This document shows, one piece after another, positions 24,541 to 34,477 of a stretch of 64,000 nt of DNA. Below the pieces are notes generated by a model. The model was not told the origin of the DNA, did not search any database, and saw nothing but the letters and a program-made list of their open reading frames with translations. The stretch spans positions 96,110,534-96,174,533 of the forward strand of contig NC_070606.1 in NCBI RefSeq assembly GCF_027172205.1, given 5' to 3'. Each line of letters opens with the position of its first letter. The stretch's first letter is position 1. This stretch comes from Podarcis raffonei. Lineage: Eukaryota > Chordata > Lepidosauria > Squamata > Lacertidae. The position numbers and the translations under genes were made by a program.

Positions 24541-27500
24541 TCTCTTAGTTTCTCATTTTTCCCATCTTAAATTTGGTTCTCCACACTTCTACATCAATTT
24601 CTGATATGTTTTTTTAAAAAAAAATAGTCATGAAATTTCATCAGCCTTTTGGTGCTATTTTCTCCTAATGCACACATTTGTATGCAATTTTGCCTAAAAT
24701 ACACATTTTTGCAAAGCTGCAAATTGCAGGTTTGAATGTTATTATAGCATCTTAAGCATCTGCAGTCCCACTATGTGCTCTGACATACAGACCAAGGACA
24801 TGTTCTATGAAGAACGAGAGCAGGCTGTCAGGAGAGGGCGCTTGCTATTGCTGCAAAGGGTGAGGTTCACATTTGTGAACTACAAATTTGTGCCTTATGA
24901 GAAGATGTTTCCTGCACTGAGAAAGGCAAGGATCAGATGATGTGTCAGTGACTAGTGGCTAAAGCTCTGTCAAACATTTAACTCACTGATGACAGTGAAA
25001 AATGTATGAAGGCATGAAGACAACCTTTGGACCAACAGCCAGGAAAACGGCACCACTGAAAACCTTGTCTGGAGACACAGCAGCAAGCAGATGAAGTGAT
25101 GGGCAGAGCATTATCATGAATTGTGCTTATGGGAAAACATGGTCTCAAACACATTGACAGTATCCAGTCTTTGCCTCTCTTTGAAGTGCTGAATGTCCCT
25201 CTCTCCCTTGCCAAGCTGAATAACGCCTTCAACTCTTAAGCATGTGGGACAGGATGGAATCCCAACGGAAGTGCTGAAAGCTGGTCTCAATTCCTCCCTC
25301 ATGATAATAATAATAATTTATTATTTATACCCCGCCCATCTGGCTGGGTTTCCCCAGCCACTCTGGGCGGCTCCCAATCAAATATTAAAAACACATTACA
25401 GCATTAAACATTAAAAACTTCCCTAAACAGGGCTGCCTTCAGATGTCCTTTAAAAGTAGGATAGTTGCTTATTTCCTTTGACATCTGATGGGAGGGTGTT
25501 CCACAGGGCAGGCGCCACTACCGAGAAGGCCTTCTGCCTGGTTCCCTGTAACCTCACTTCTTGCAATGAGGGAACCGCCAGAAGGCCCTCGGTGCTGGAT
25601 CTCAGTGTCCAGGCTGAATAATGGGGGTGGAGATGCTCCTTCAGGTATACAGGACTGAGGCCGTTTAGGGCTTTAAAGGCCAGCACCAACACTTTGAATT
25701 GTGGTTGGAAACATACTGGGAGCCAATGCAGGTCTTTCAGGACTGGTGTTATATGGTCCCGGTGGCCACTCCCAGACACCAGTCTAGCTGCCGCATTCTG
25801 GATTAATTGCAGTTTCGAGTCACCTTCAAAGGTAACCCCATGTAGAGTGCATTGCAGTAGTCCATGCAGCACTCTTGTGAGACAGTCCGCAGGCAGATAG
25901 GATCTCAGCCTGCGTACCAGATGGAGCTGGTAGACAGCTGCCCTGGACACAGAATTGACCTGCACTTCCATGGACAGCTGTGAGTCCAAAATGACTCCCA
26001 GGCTGCACACCTGGTCCTTCATGGGTACAGTTACCCCATTCAGGACCAGGGAGTCCTCCACACCAGCCAGCCCCCTGTCCCCCAAGAACAGTACTTCTGT
26101 CTTGTCAGGATTCAGCCATCTGTTTGCCACCATGATGCACTTTCATGGGTTCGTCTTGCAGTGTTGGAGGAAATAATCCATGCCACAAGACAGGTGTGAC
26201 CTGTTTATCGTGGAGCTATCATGGAATCACCCTGTGCTTCTCAACAAATTACAGTGACTCTCTGACAGGGTCTATCCCCAATTGCAATGTGGTTTTGGAG
26301 CTCAGAGGTCAACAGTCAAAATGATTTTCTCTCTGTGCTCCCCTCTGCAAGAGAAATACTGAGAGCAGAGACGTCCCTTGAACATTGCTAATCCAAGCAT
26401 GAACAATGTGACCAAATTTTCTCTATCTTTCCTTTAGCTATATGAAATGTTCCCATGGCTTATGAGACGTGTCCCAGGGCCTCACAAGAAGGCATTGTAC
26501 TGCCTGAACGCAATGCTTTCATTTGCAAAGGAGGAGATAGAGAAGCATAAGGAGAATCTATCTCTGCATGAGCCACAGGATTTCATTGATTTCTATCTAC
26601 TTCAGATGGAGAAAGTAAGTATCTATTTTGCAACTGAATACTGCTCATCCCAGGAGTCATTATATTCCCTGTTACATGTGAATACTAATCTGTTGCCAGG
26701 AAACCAACATTTTTTTTCTGAATCTCAGCTGGAAACCACCTTGAGCTTTCCCCAAATTTCTTTCACAGTTTTTTAGTTGCTAAAGTGGGTGAACATCCAT
26801 CTATTGAAGCATCTATTGAAATGGCTAGGGAAAGGCAGATATTTTCATAACCCCAAATATGAGTGTGAATGAGTAGGAGTTCATGTGTGTTGAGGGGTCT
26901 TCCCTATGGAGCATTGTTTCTGTACATAAATTATTTTGTATTGTTGTTCATCTCACATTCAGACATGGACTGAGAAAACAGAAAAGCACTGCTTGTTGGT
27001 TCAATGATTTCATTTTCACCCCACTTTTCTTCAGTGAAGGATTTGTTGGTACATAGTTCTAACCCATGCTATCCTTTGCAGGACTGTACACAATGCCACC
27101 AATCTACCCAGTGGACACAATCTGTGGCTTACACATCTGGCCAATTTTCTGTATGCCACCCCAGGCACCTCCAGTTAACAGCGATCAAATTATACCGCTC
27201 CTGGGTGCAGATCCAGGGGTGAAGGAAGGCTGTCTGGCACCAGGTGTGGGGTGTCAAGGGGCGGGGCAAACCACCCACAGGGGCAGGGCAAACCGCCCAG
27301 CTGAGCATGTGCAGCGCCACTAGGTATGGCACATGTGCAGCGCCACTACATACAGCGGTGCCACATGTGCACCATACGGACAGCAGAGGGATCCTGCACA
27401 TGGTGGTGGTGCGATGGCAGCGGCTCACGCCACCACGCCTGGGGGTGGCAGGGTAAGCCCCCTGCGGGGTGCCATCTTGTCATCCCCCTCAGAGATGGCA

Positions 27501-30500
27501 CCCTAGGCGGACCGCCGCCCCCGCTGCCCCCCCTTCCTCCACCACTGGGCAGATCCATTAGCATGAAATAAGACTTTATTTGAATTGCTAACCCTTTCAC
27601 ACCCCTCACGTTCAGGACAGATTAAAACATTTAAAACTAGTTGAAAAGCAGGCAAATAAGCCACAGATTGAAACCTCATCTCTACCACAATTCAGAGCTT
27701 AACCATGGTCACCAAAAGCCAACTCAAAAGCACCTTGGGAATGTCTTAAGTCGAGTCCCTGCCCCTCTTTCTCTGCCGAGCGGTAGCAGCAGCAGGCACC
27801 CACCCAGGATCTGTGTTTCTTTGGAGAATTGAAGACATGGCAGAGACTGTTGTGGCTTTAAGAAATATTCATTACACCTTCAGTCTGCATGATCTTACAG
27901 CATGGTCCTTTCAAGAGGAGTTTGTACCCCACAGCAGGGGTACAAATTTATTGCAGGGCCGTTGCAGCAGACTCAGTGGGTCAAAGATATACGACCCAAC
28001 AAACTTTAACATAATTTCATTATGGTGACAAAAGAATAAATAATTATATTTAGTGTTAAGTAGTGCACATTTTCGGGACACGGGTGGTGCTGTGGGTTAA
28101 ACCACAGAGCCTAGGGCTTGCCGATCAGAAGGTCGGCAGTTCAAATCCCCGTGACGGGGTGAGCTCCCATTGCTCGGTCCCTGCTCCTGCCAGCCTAGCA
28201 GTTTGAAAGCACATCAAAGTGCAAGTAGATAAATAGGTACCACTCCGGAGGGAAGGTAAAAGGTGTTTCCATGCACTGCTCTGGTTCGCCAGAAGCGGCT
28301 TAGTCATGCTGGCCACATGACCTGGAAGCTGTACGCCGGCTCCCTCGGCCAATAAAGCGAGATGAGCGCTGCAACCCCAGAGTCGGTCATGACTGGACCT
28401 AATGGTCAGGGGTCCCTTTACCTTTAGTGCACATTTTGAATGTGTGCTGCCAGAGAGATTCCATTGGATCCCACTCCTCCTGCCAGTGCTGGATTATTAC
28501 CCCAAACCACAGATCCTCAAATGCAGCACCAGCAGCTACAACTGTGGTCACAGGAAGGTGTGCATAGATCTCTTGCCACAACCAACTATGAAGCACAGGG
28601 CCGGCCAGCCCATTAGGCAGGCTGAGGCAGCTGCCTTGGGTGGTGGAATGGCAAGAAGCGGGATCTTTCTATCCAGCCCACTTTGTGGGCACTGTTGTGC
28701 GATTCAGGTAAGGGGGGCAGCAGTGGCAGCAGGGCGGCGGTGGTGGCATCTTCCCATTTTGCAGCAAGCAGTGTAATGGGGTGCCCTGCTCTTCATCAAG
28801 CATATGTTGGTGGCATTGTAGTAACTGGGTAAAAGAAGAAAAAGTAAGTGCTGAAGGACAGATCGTAATGCATGTGAATGACTTGTCACCTTCCTCATTT
28901 TCAACATCAGAGCAGGAATGACCCAGAGTCCACCTATGATGAAGAAAACATGGCTTGGTGTATTTTTGACTTCTTTGTAGCAGGGTCAGACACAACCGTC
29001 AGTTCTCTGAAATGGGCGCTTCTCCTCCTGGCAAGTCATCCAGATATCCAAGGTGAGAGAGGGAACAATGGGAGCCTGGGCTTCTCTTGATCTCTAGAGT
29101 GGACCGTAATTATTTAACGGTTTCATTCACATCTAATGAGATGATAAAACAAAGAACATAAAACATCAGAAAGAGTTAAAAGTAAGTGAGTTTATGATGG
29201 AGGTTTGGGGAGACAAAGGGTTATTGAAATAAGCTGAATGCTTTTGACATACATGTATGGCATCACAGAGTTCTGCAGCCCTTGTGAGCATTAACCCTTT
29301 ACATCGCATGTTGGATGTTTTCATCACACATTATTGTATGAGGCCTTGAGAAACTTGGGACCAGGTTACCTGAAACAGCCCCTGTAAGGTCTGTAACTCC
29401 TTCATGGATCACTGCCTTGTCATGGCAAAGGGGCTTGAATAACTCAGAGAAGCTATGAGCTATGTCATGCAGTGCCAAAGAATGCTCCAACTACTGCACA
29501 ATTGCGATCATTTCACACGCTAGCATGGTTATGCTCAAAATTCTACAAGGCAGGCTTAAGCCTTGTGGTATGTGGACTGAGCAGTATGTGGACTGAGAAC
29601 TCCCAGAAGTGCAAGCTGGAGGAACCAGAGACCAAATTGCAAACATGTGCTGGATTATGGAGAAAGCTAGAGAGTTCCAGAAAGACATCTACTTCTGCTT
29701 CATTGACTATGCAAAAGCCTTTGACTGCGTGAACCACAGCAAACTATGGCAAGTTCTTAAAGAAATGGGAGTGCCTGATCACCTCATCTGCCTCCTGAGA
29801 AATCTCTATGTGGGACAAGAAGCTACAGTTAGAACTGGATATGGAACAGCTGATTGGTTCAAAATTGGAAAAGGAGTACGACAAGGCTGTATATTGTCTC
29901 CCTGTTTATTTAACTTATATGCAAAATTCATCATGCGAAAGGCGGGACTGGATGAATCCCAAGCAGGAATTAAGATTGCCGGAAGAAATATCAACAACCT
30001 CAGATGACAGATGACACAACCTTGATAGCAGAAAGTGAGGAGGAATTAAAGAACCTTTTAATGAGGGTGAAAGAGGAGAGCGCAAAATATGGTCTGAAGC
30101 TGAACATCAAAAAAACTAAGGTCATGGCCACTGGGCCCATCACCTCCTGGCAAATAGAAGGGGAAGAAATGGAGGCAGTGAGAGATTTTACTTTCTTGGG
30201 CTCCGTGATCACTGCAGATGGTGAGAGCAGTCACGAAATTAAAAGATGCCTGCTTCTTGGGAGAAAAGCAATGACAAACCTAGACAGCATCTTAAAAAGC
30301 AGAGACATCACCTTGTCAACAAAGGTCTGTATAGTTAAAGCTATAGTTTTCCCAGTAGTGATGTATGTAAGTGAGAGCTGGACCATCAAGAAGGCTGATC
30401 ACTGAAGAATGGATGCTTTTGAATTCTGGTGCTGGAGGAGACTCTTGAGAGTCCCATGGACTGCAAGAAGATCAAACCTATCCATTCTTAAAGAAACCAG

Positions 30501-33500
30501 CCCTGAGTGCTCACTGGAAGGACAGATCCTGAAGCTGAGGCTCCAATACTTTGGCCACCTCATGAGAAGAGAAGACTTCCTGGAAAAGACCCTGATGTTG
30601 GGGAAAATGGTGGGGACAAGGAGAAGGGGATGACAGAGGACAAGATGGTTGGACAGTGTTCTTGAATCTACCAGCATGAGTTTGACCAAACTGCGGGAGG
30701 CAGTGGAAGACAGGAGTGCCTGGCGTGCTCTGGTCCATGGGGTCATGAAGAGTCGGACACAACTAAATGACTAAAAAACAACAAGGTCTGTAAGTTCATT
30801 TGGCCACCTGAGGAAATTCTGCTGGTAGCACAACACCCTACAGAATGCAGTAGAGTGGTGACCCCAAAATAGGAATTTTATAATGTTGCTCTTGGGTTGT
30901 GGAATGCCCTTCCCTCTGCCTTTCATGAAGCATTTTTGTTTTTGTTTTGGCGGATATTGTTTTTATATTGTATATAATGTACAGTGCCAGGAGATGCTTA
31001 AAACATCAAGCATACTTCCAAATTAGTAGAATAAATACATAAATGCAAGCCGCCACCCCCTCACTGCAGAGTAGTGTGTGCCGTGCACATGGATAGCAGC
31101 AGATAAGCATGTGGCATTGGGGGCACGTTTCCTTTCCTTTCCTCAGACCCCCTCCTTGCTCCTGCATTGAAAGGTAAAGGGACCCCTGACAATTTAGTCC
31201 AGTCGTGAATGACTCTGGGGTTGCAGCGCTCATCTCGCTTTACAGACCGAGGGAGCCGGCATTTGTCTGCTTCCACCGAAAGTTTTCCGGGTCATGTGGC
31301 CATCATGACTAAGCTACTTCTGGCAAAACAAGAGCAGCGCATGGAAACTCCATTTACCTTCCAGCCGGAGTGGCACCTATTTATCTACTTGCACTGCATG
31401 CTTTCGAATTGCTAGGTGGGCAGGAGCCAGGACAGAAGAATGGAGCTCACCCCGTCGTGGGGCCTTGAACCGCCGACCTTCCGATTGGCATGCCCAAGCG
31501 GCACAGTGGTTTAAACTGCAGCGCCACCCACTCCTTCATTATTGCCCCACTTTTGCACACATACATTACACCCTGCTCAGCATTCAGCCTAGAAGAGTTC
31601 TGGTGGGCTCATTCACTCCTGAAATTTGCTTTGGCTGTGATAAAGGAATCTTTCCAAATATAAATGGTAGCTTAACACACAGTTAATGTAAGCCACCTTT
31701 TCCTCTGCTTGGCTTAGTGGGTGATTTTCTCTTTGATAAATTCTTATTTATTCAGCATGCAGAGGGCTGGCCAAGAGGTCCCCGGGGGGCACCATCATTG
31801 CCCCTGCTGTGAAATAAGTACCAGAGCCTCATCCCTGCCTCTCCCTGCTCCATTACATGACTGGTGTTAGCCAAAGATCAAGCTGGAGAAGGAGGATTGG
31901 TGAAACAGAGTAGGAAATATTGAGAGCTGAGGGGTGGAGGATTTAAAAATATATGTGTGTGTGTGTGTGTGTGTGTGTAAAACAGACAGCCTTGGATCAC
32001 AGACCTTCAGCAAATCCAGCCAGCTCTGGTAACCAGAAACAGCTGATATGAGGTTTGCTTTCAACCTTTTCACACCTGGGATCTAGAGCGGGGAAGAACC
32101 ATGTACACTGACTTGAGCTTCTTGGAGTAAAAGATGGGCTATAAAGATAAGAAACTGAGGCTCGTTCCCAGACCCTTTTGGAAAATAAATGTCCATCTGA
32201 AATAAAATGCAGTATTCAAAATAAACCTTCTGTTTCCATCTTTTTCTTCAGATAAAGTCCACAAGGAGATAGAAGATGCTCTAGGTTCTTCTCACACAAT
32301 CTGCTATCAAGATAAAAAGAAACTGCCCTACACCAATGCTGTTATTCATGAAATACAGCGCTTTAAATATGCCTTATTTTTCGGGATCGCCAGGAAATGT
32401 ACAAAGGATGTGAAGCTGTGTGATTTTCTCATTCCCAAGGTAAAGAAGTGTGGCAAACTGCACTCCTGTATCTCAAGAGCTAAGAGAATCCTAGGGTAAC
32501 ATATTGAGAGATGCATAAAGCCATAGAGGAACTTCCTGTGTAGTCAAAAACTTGAAGGGCAGGAAAAGGATGCAAGAGCAGGAGCTCCATCTGTAGACAT
32601 GTTTCACCACTGGCTAGTGCTGTTCTATTGGGAATGTGAGGCAGGGGAGGAACACACAGTGGCTAGAGGTCATCTTCTGGGTTCCTTTTAAAAGAGGGAT
32701 AGGGAAAAGGAGGTCACCCTGTGTTTCTGCCTGTACAAGTAGCTTATTAATGGGGGGGGGGATTGGGAATGAATCTGGCCTTTGGTAAATGTGCATTCCC
32801 CCCCACACACACAAAACACCCTAGTCAGTTTGAATTCAGTTTGAATTCTTCAAAGATTAGTTGCGGAATAGTGAGGAACAATCCAGAAATGTATTGGTCT
32901 GAGTGCCAATCATTTGTTTCTTCTTTGCAGGGAACTTATATTATTCCTGATTTCCGCTCTGTTCTTGTTGATCCCACAAGATGGGAGACACCTGCAGTGT
33001 TCAACCCAAACCATTTCTTGAACAAGGATGGACAATATGTGGCTAGAGAAGAGTTTCTGGCGTTTGGTGCAGGTAAATCAAAAAGTCCAAGGTATGTTGT
33101 GATCTGTAAAAAGGTAAAGGTAAAGGACCCCTGACAGTTAAGTCCAGTCGCGGACGACTCTGGGGTTGCGGCGCTCATCTCGCTTTACTGACCGAGGGAG
33201 CTGATGTTTGTCTGCAGACAGTTTTTCTGGGTCATGTGGCCAGCATGACTAAGCCACTTCTGGCGAAACAAGAGCAGCGCACGGAAAAGCTGTTTACCTT
33301 CCCGCTGGAGTGGTACCTATTTATCTGCTTGCACTTTGACGTGCTTTCAAACTTCTAGGTAGGCAGGAGCTAGGACCGAGCAACGGGAGCTCACTGCGTC
33401 ACGGGGATTTGAACTGCGACCTTCTGATCGGCAAGCCATCCGCACCCCTGTAGGCATCTGTAGGCATGCTTATTGGTCTGCTTCCAGAAAATGGCAACAG

Positions 33501-33996
33501 TAGCATGAGGGGCAGAGCAGTCTTCTACATACCAGTCATAAGTCTGATTCCACTAGGTTTCAGTAGTGGCTATTGGGTCATATTTGCCATCCTGTATTAA
33601 TGGTTCAAATTTTTTTTCATTTTCCATGTTCAGTGTGTTAGTATAGAGATAACCAAAACCATGAGCCCTTTCCTTCTACTTGCTTCCTTCTTGTAATTTC
33701 CTGCCCTTATTATGTCATATTATGTAGAGTGTTTTATAGCTACAAAGTAATGAACCCTGGAAAGTAAGCTATTATTCACTTGCTGCCTTTGCCTTGTCTC
33801 ATCCTCAGGGTCTCGCATGTGTTTGGGTATGCTGCTAGCAAATACTGAAATTTTCATCTTCCTGACAAGCCTGCTGAGGGCATTTCGCTTCCAGCTGCCA
33901 GAAGGAGTGAAAGAACTCAATAAAGAGGCTTTACTGGGGGCTACAGCACATCCCCATCCTTATAAACTATGCGCAGTTCCCCACTGCAATGCATAA
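10452..33996 (+). CDS. Gene A: cytochrome P450, CYP2 family, CYP2J-like, complete (9 exons)
   Basis: Predicted ER-anchored heme monooxygenase of 492 residues, from exons 10452-10619, 16427-16589, 20017-20166, 20621-20781, 26438-26614, 28911-29052, 32252-32439, 32931-33072 and 33809-33996. All introns are GT-AG, with phases 0,1,1,0,0,1,0,1, the standard CYP2 pattern. Visible parts: hydrophobic anchor (residues 5-20), PPGP hinge (30-33), helix-C W120..R124, I-helix AGSDTT (297-302), K-helix EIQR (354-357), ETP and FNP words after it, and heme loop FGAGSRMCLG (428-437) with ligand C435. The frame is open throughout. The C-terminus PYKLCAVP resembles mammalian CYP2J2 (HRLCAVP), as do LYxxFPWxM and GPH in exon 5, so CYP2J-like is favoured; another CYP2 subfamily is possible. 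Family expectation is oxidation of fatty acids or xenobiotics; the substrate is unknown. Gene B converges on it from the other strand. Confidence 0.93.
10690..12070. other. Intron 1 stretch, unclassified retroposon-like DNA
   Basis: It opens with TTTTTAAATTCATTTTTATT, which reads as a reversed AATAAAAATG/A-rich 3' end, and runs to GC-richer DNA near 12040 (GCGCCTCAAGCGGAAGTCC). This layout suggests one reversed retroelement, but no coding domain was recognised. Confidence 0.35.
12085..12150 (+). mobile_element. CR1 LINE scrap
   Basis: AATGGACTCCCTAGGAAC and TCCTTCCTTCGGGGTTTTTA match the CR1 3' region also seen at 53735 and 16035. It is short and old. Confidence 0.6.
12151..13210. other. Intron 1, unresolved
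   Basis: No exon or clearly classifiable repeat was seen. The small open frames have no domain. Confidence 0.4.
13211..13434. mobile_element. Tc1/mariner-type MITE, CAGTGGTACCTCG family
   Basis: Ends CAGCGGTACCTTGGTTCTCG and CCGAGGTATCACTG are inverted repeats; TA follows on the right. The interior has the GAACCGA / TTCGGTT-like words of this subfamily. Confidence 0.8.
13518..13610 (+). repeat. Dispersed repeat, copy 1
   Basis: The run TTTAAGAAATAT, preceded by CAG.GACTG.TG and followed after a gap by CCTTCAGT, recurs at 27803-27890 in the same orientation. The family was not identified. Confidence 0.45.
14028..14380 (+). mobile_element. tRNA-derived SINE with BovB-like tail
   Basis: A full-length copy runs from GTGGGTGGCGCTGTGGTCTA (box A), with box B GGTTTGAATCC, to CCTTTACCTTTT. 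It is flanked by the 8-bp target duplication AAGGAAAA (14020-14027 and 14381-14388). Confidence 0.92.
14782..15143. mobile_element. Tc1/mariner-type MITE with GC-rich centre
   Basis: CAGTGGTGCCTCGCAAGACG pairs with CTTGCGAGGTACCACTG, flanked by TA on both sides. The centre repeats a GCAGCGGGGAGAAGCGCTC block twice, 123 bases apart. Confidence 0.88.
15164..15299. mobile_element. Fold-back hAT MITE
   Basis: CAGGCTTCCTCAACCT at the left pairs with AGATTGAGGAAGCCTG at the right. Inner arms ACAATTCCCATCATCCC and ATCATGGGAGTTGTAG also pair. A perfect 8-bp target duplication CTCTGGAA flanks it (15156-15163 and 15300-15307), diagnostic of hAT. Confidence 0.9.
15308..16034. other. Intron 1, unresolved
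   Basis: No exon or recognised repeat was seen in this AT-rich stretch. Confidence 0.4.
16035..16230 (-). mobile_element. CR1 LINE 3' end, reversed
   Basis: GAACTGTAGATTTGGAAGGG, then GGCCATCTATCCCAACCCC and CTTAAAAACCTCCAAGGAAG, is the reversed CR1 terminal region. It ends about 200 bases before exon 2. Confidence 0.8.
16427..16589 (+). CDS. Gene A exon 2
   Basis: It opens [14 protein letters not shown] (phase 0) and ends at GGTAAGT in phase 1. It contains the B-helix region with EDRPRTPF. It differs from gene B exon 2 at about 19 of 54 residues, the most diverged exon of the pair. Confidence 0.95.
16736..16825. repeat. Short fold-back repeat
   Basis: CACCCACTGAAATTAAT pairs with ATTAATTTCAGTGGGT. 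The same words occur around 59890-60110. It is a small palindromic interspersed repeat of unnamed family. Confidence 0.6.
16840..17536. other. Intron 2, unresolved
   Basis: No exon or classifiable repeat was seen. Confidence 0.4.
17542..18367 (+). mobile_element. Solo LTR (endogenous-retrovirus type) containing a SINE
   Basis: It begins TGTCAGGGGACTGCC and ends ATCCCTGACA, the usual TG..CA inverted tips. It has a TATA-like box near 17907 and an AATAAA signal at 18297. It is flanked by the 5-bp target duplication CTTAG (17537-17541 and 18368-18372). A SINE was inserted later at 17914-18276, leaving about 450 bases of LTR. No internal retroviral region accompanies it, so it is a fossil left by LTR-LTR recombination. 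Confidence 0.88.
17914..18276 (-). mobile_element. tRNA-derived SINE nested in the solo LTR
   Basis: The reversed copy starts at the AAAGTAAAGGTAAAGGGACC tail and ends at the GCGCCACCCG head. It is flanked by the 10-bp duplication ACTGTATATA (17904-17913 and 18277-18286). It landed in the TATA-like box of the LTR, so the LTR is older. Confidence 0.92.
18322..18423 (+). repeat. Inverted duplication, left arm
   Basis: About 102 bases, made of the last ~46 bases of the solo LTR plus ~56 bases of adjoining intron, recur inverted at 18999-19099 with only one or two differences. The spacer is about 575 bases. Confidence 0.9.
18999..19099 (-). repeat. Inverted duplication, right arm
   Basis: This is the reverse complement of 18322-18423. 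It carries the LTR tip (TGTCAGGGATGCATATGG) joined to the same host flank, so the duplication happened after the LTR insertion. Confidence 0.9.
19812..19999 (-). mobile_element. L1 LINE fragment abutting exon 3
   Basis: The minus frame reads [19 protein letters not shown] and [11 protein letters not shown], the L1 ORF2 segment before the reverse transcriptase. It ends 17 bases before exon 3. Beyond it, TCACTGATTTT..TAG is shared with gene B's exon-3 acceptor, which lacks the L1. Confidence 0.82.
20017..20166 (+). CDS. Gene A exon 3
   Basis: Carries helix C ([12 protein letters not shown]) and [20 protein letters not shown]. It differs from gene B at only about 4 of 50 residues, the most conserved exon. 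The pyrimidine run of its acceptor lies inside an antisense L1 fragment. Confidence 0.95.
20621..20781 (+). CDS. Gene A exon 4
   Basis: Contains [20 protein letters not shown] and [18 protein letters not shown], typical of CYP2 helices E-F. It is 161 nt, ending in phase 0 at TTT|GTGAGT. Confidence 0.95.
20782..21390. other. Intron 4 start, unresolved
   Basis: No exon or recognised element was seen. Confidence 0.4.
21391..21452 (-). mobile_element. CR1 3'-end scrap, reversed
   Basis: TCATAGAATTATAGAGTTGG, then CATCGAGTCCAACCCCCTG, is the reversed CR1 terminus. Confidence 0.7.
21920..22587 (+). mobile_element. L2-type LINE, reverse-transcriptase segment
   Basis: A 218-codon frame reads [49 protein letters not shown] and [18 protein letters not shown]2-clade RT motifs up to the block before YADD, where it is cut. 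It is not a host gene. Confidence 0.9.
23349..24540 (+). mobile_element. L2-type LINE, RT to 3' end
   Basis: It runs from [10 protein letters not shown] through [16 protein letters not shown] and [20 protein letters not shown] to the L2 tail and (ATT)n. There are small frameshifts and one stop in the frame. It overlaps in content with the copy ending at 22587, so the two may be parts of one insertion separated by later events. Confidence 0.9.
25303..26130 (-). mobile_element. L2-type LINE 3' part, reversed
   Basis: The minus frame of 227 codons reads [20 protein letters not shown], then [20 protein letters not shown] and [18 protein letters not shown], ending at ATAATAATAATTTATT. One of the best preserved L2 tails here. 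Confidence 0.9.
26438..26614 (+). CDS. Gene A exon 5
   Basis: [20 protein letters not shown] and [16 protein letters not shown] match the CYP2J pattern LYNVFPWIM..GPH and RDFIDAYLKEM. 177 nt, phase 0 to phase 0. Confidence 0.95.
27214..27547. mobile_element. hAT MITE, GC-rich
   Basis: Terminal repeats CAGGGGTGAAGGAAGG and CCTTCCTCCACCACTG pair. They are flanked by TGCAGATC (27206-27213) and GGCAGATC (27548-27555), a 7/8 match expected of an 8-bp hAT target duplication. The interior is rich in GTGGTGG and GCGCC words. Confidence 0.82.
27803..27890 (+). repeat. Dispersed repeat, copy 2
   Basis: Partner of 13518-13610: ATGGCAGAGACTGTTGTGGC then TTTAAGAAATATTCATTACA and CCTTCAGT. The family was not identified. 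Confidence 0.45.
28074..28425 (+). mobile_element. tRNA-derived SINE with BovB-like tail
   Basis: Full-length copy flanked by the 12-bp duplication AGTGCACATTTT (28062-28073 and 28426-28437). The head is GGTGGTGCTGTGGGTTAAAC and the tail AGTCGGTCATGACTGG ending in CCCTTTACCTTT. Confidence 0.93.
28911..29052 (+). CDS. Gene A exon 6
   Basis: Carries the I helix, [20 protein letters not shown], whose AGSDTT is the oxygen-activation motif. Gene B has AGTETT here. 142 nt, ending phase 1. Confidence 0.96.
29397..30782 (+). mobile_element. BovB LINE with 11-bp target duplication
   Basis: Flanked by AAGGTCTGTAA at 29386-29396 and 30783-30793. It reads [59 protein letters not shown] and [20 protein letters not shown], with the family's GGACACAACTAAATGACTAA end. 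About half the element is absent 5', with an internal deletion before the RT; the YADD box is broken by a frame shift after NINNLR. The clean duplication suggests a fairly recent insertion. Confidence 0.93.
31170..31533 (-). mobile_element. tRNA-derived SINE with BovB-like tail, reversed
   Basis: Starts AAAGGTAAAGGGACCCCTGA and ends CAGCGCCACCC. It has an extra 15-20 bases (TTTGTCTGCTTCCACCGAAA) compared with the 14028 copy, marking a sister subfamily shared with 33111. Confidence 0.88.
31949..31978. repeat. (GT)n microsatellite
   Basis: Uninterrupted GT run in intron 6 of gene A. Another lies at 36855-36882. Confidence 0.9.
32252..32439 (+). CDS. Gene A exon 7
   Basis: Contains the K-helix ExxR in [20 protein letters not shown]. 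It ends LIPK in phase 0. The residues after ExxR ([17 protein letters not shown]) differ strongly from gene B in a region that borders the active site in CYP2 enzymes. Confidence 0.95.
32931..33072 (+). CDS. Gene A exon 8
   Basis: [20 protein letters not shown] and [20 protein letters not shown] lead into the first half of the heme loop, FGAG, split by a phase-1 intron. Confidence 0.95.
33111..33450 (-). mobile_element. tRNA-derived SINE, reversed
   Basis: Begins only about 40 bases after exon 8 with AAAGGTAAAGGTAAAGGACC. Its head end (around 33420-33450) is damaged. Same subfamily as 31170. Confidence 0.85.
33809..33996 (+). CDS. Gene A exon 9
   Basis: Completes the heme loop with SRMCLG (ligand cysteine) and continues [20 protein letters not shown] to the TAA stop at 33994-33996. 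The C-terminus [10 protein letters not shown] resembles CYP2J enzymes. Confidence 0.95.
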
Positions 33997-34477
33997 TAAA
34001 ATATGAAAGTACATGGGGCTGCACCTCTGCTTATGTTACCCCTTTGTCACCCCTGGCACACAGACTTTCCCCTTCCCATCTCATGCAACTACTGTGGTCT
34101 TTCTTCACCTTCCCAGCTCCATTTCTGAGGCTTTTTCTCTCTTCTTTTCTTCAGCTCTGCTTTGCGTCCATTTTCACCGTCACCCCATCTCCTCCTCTTT
34201 CATGCCCCTGCTTTCATCTTCCACCCTATCCATGCCTCCTAATCCCTCATTTCTTTTCAGCTCCTTTGTATCCCCATTCCTACCCTCACTACTTTTCCCC
34301 CTTCTCCCTTTTTCCTCAACACCTATATAATGAACAGCCTCCTTTCAGCACACTCCCCATGCCGATATATGTGATTGTACCTATAAGATGAGTAGAATCC
34401 CAAGAGCAAGGCTTGCCCAGTTGGAGAAGGTTAAGTTCTGTTTATGGGTCCTGTACATTTGTAGCCATCTGCTTTTT

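Noticed and set aside
33995-34000. AATAAA at the gene A stop as the main poly(A) signal
   Set aside because: It overlaps the stop codon region; a better placed AATAAA lies at 34478.
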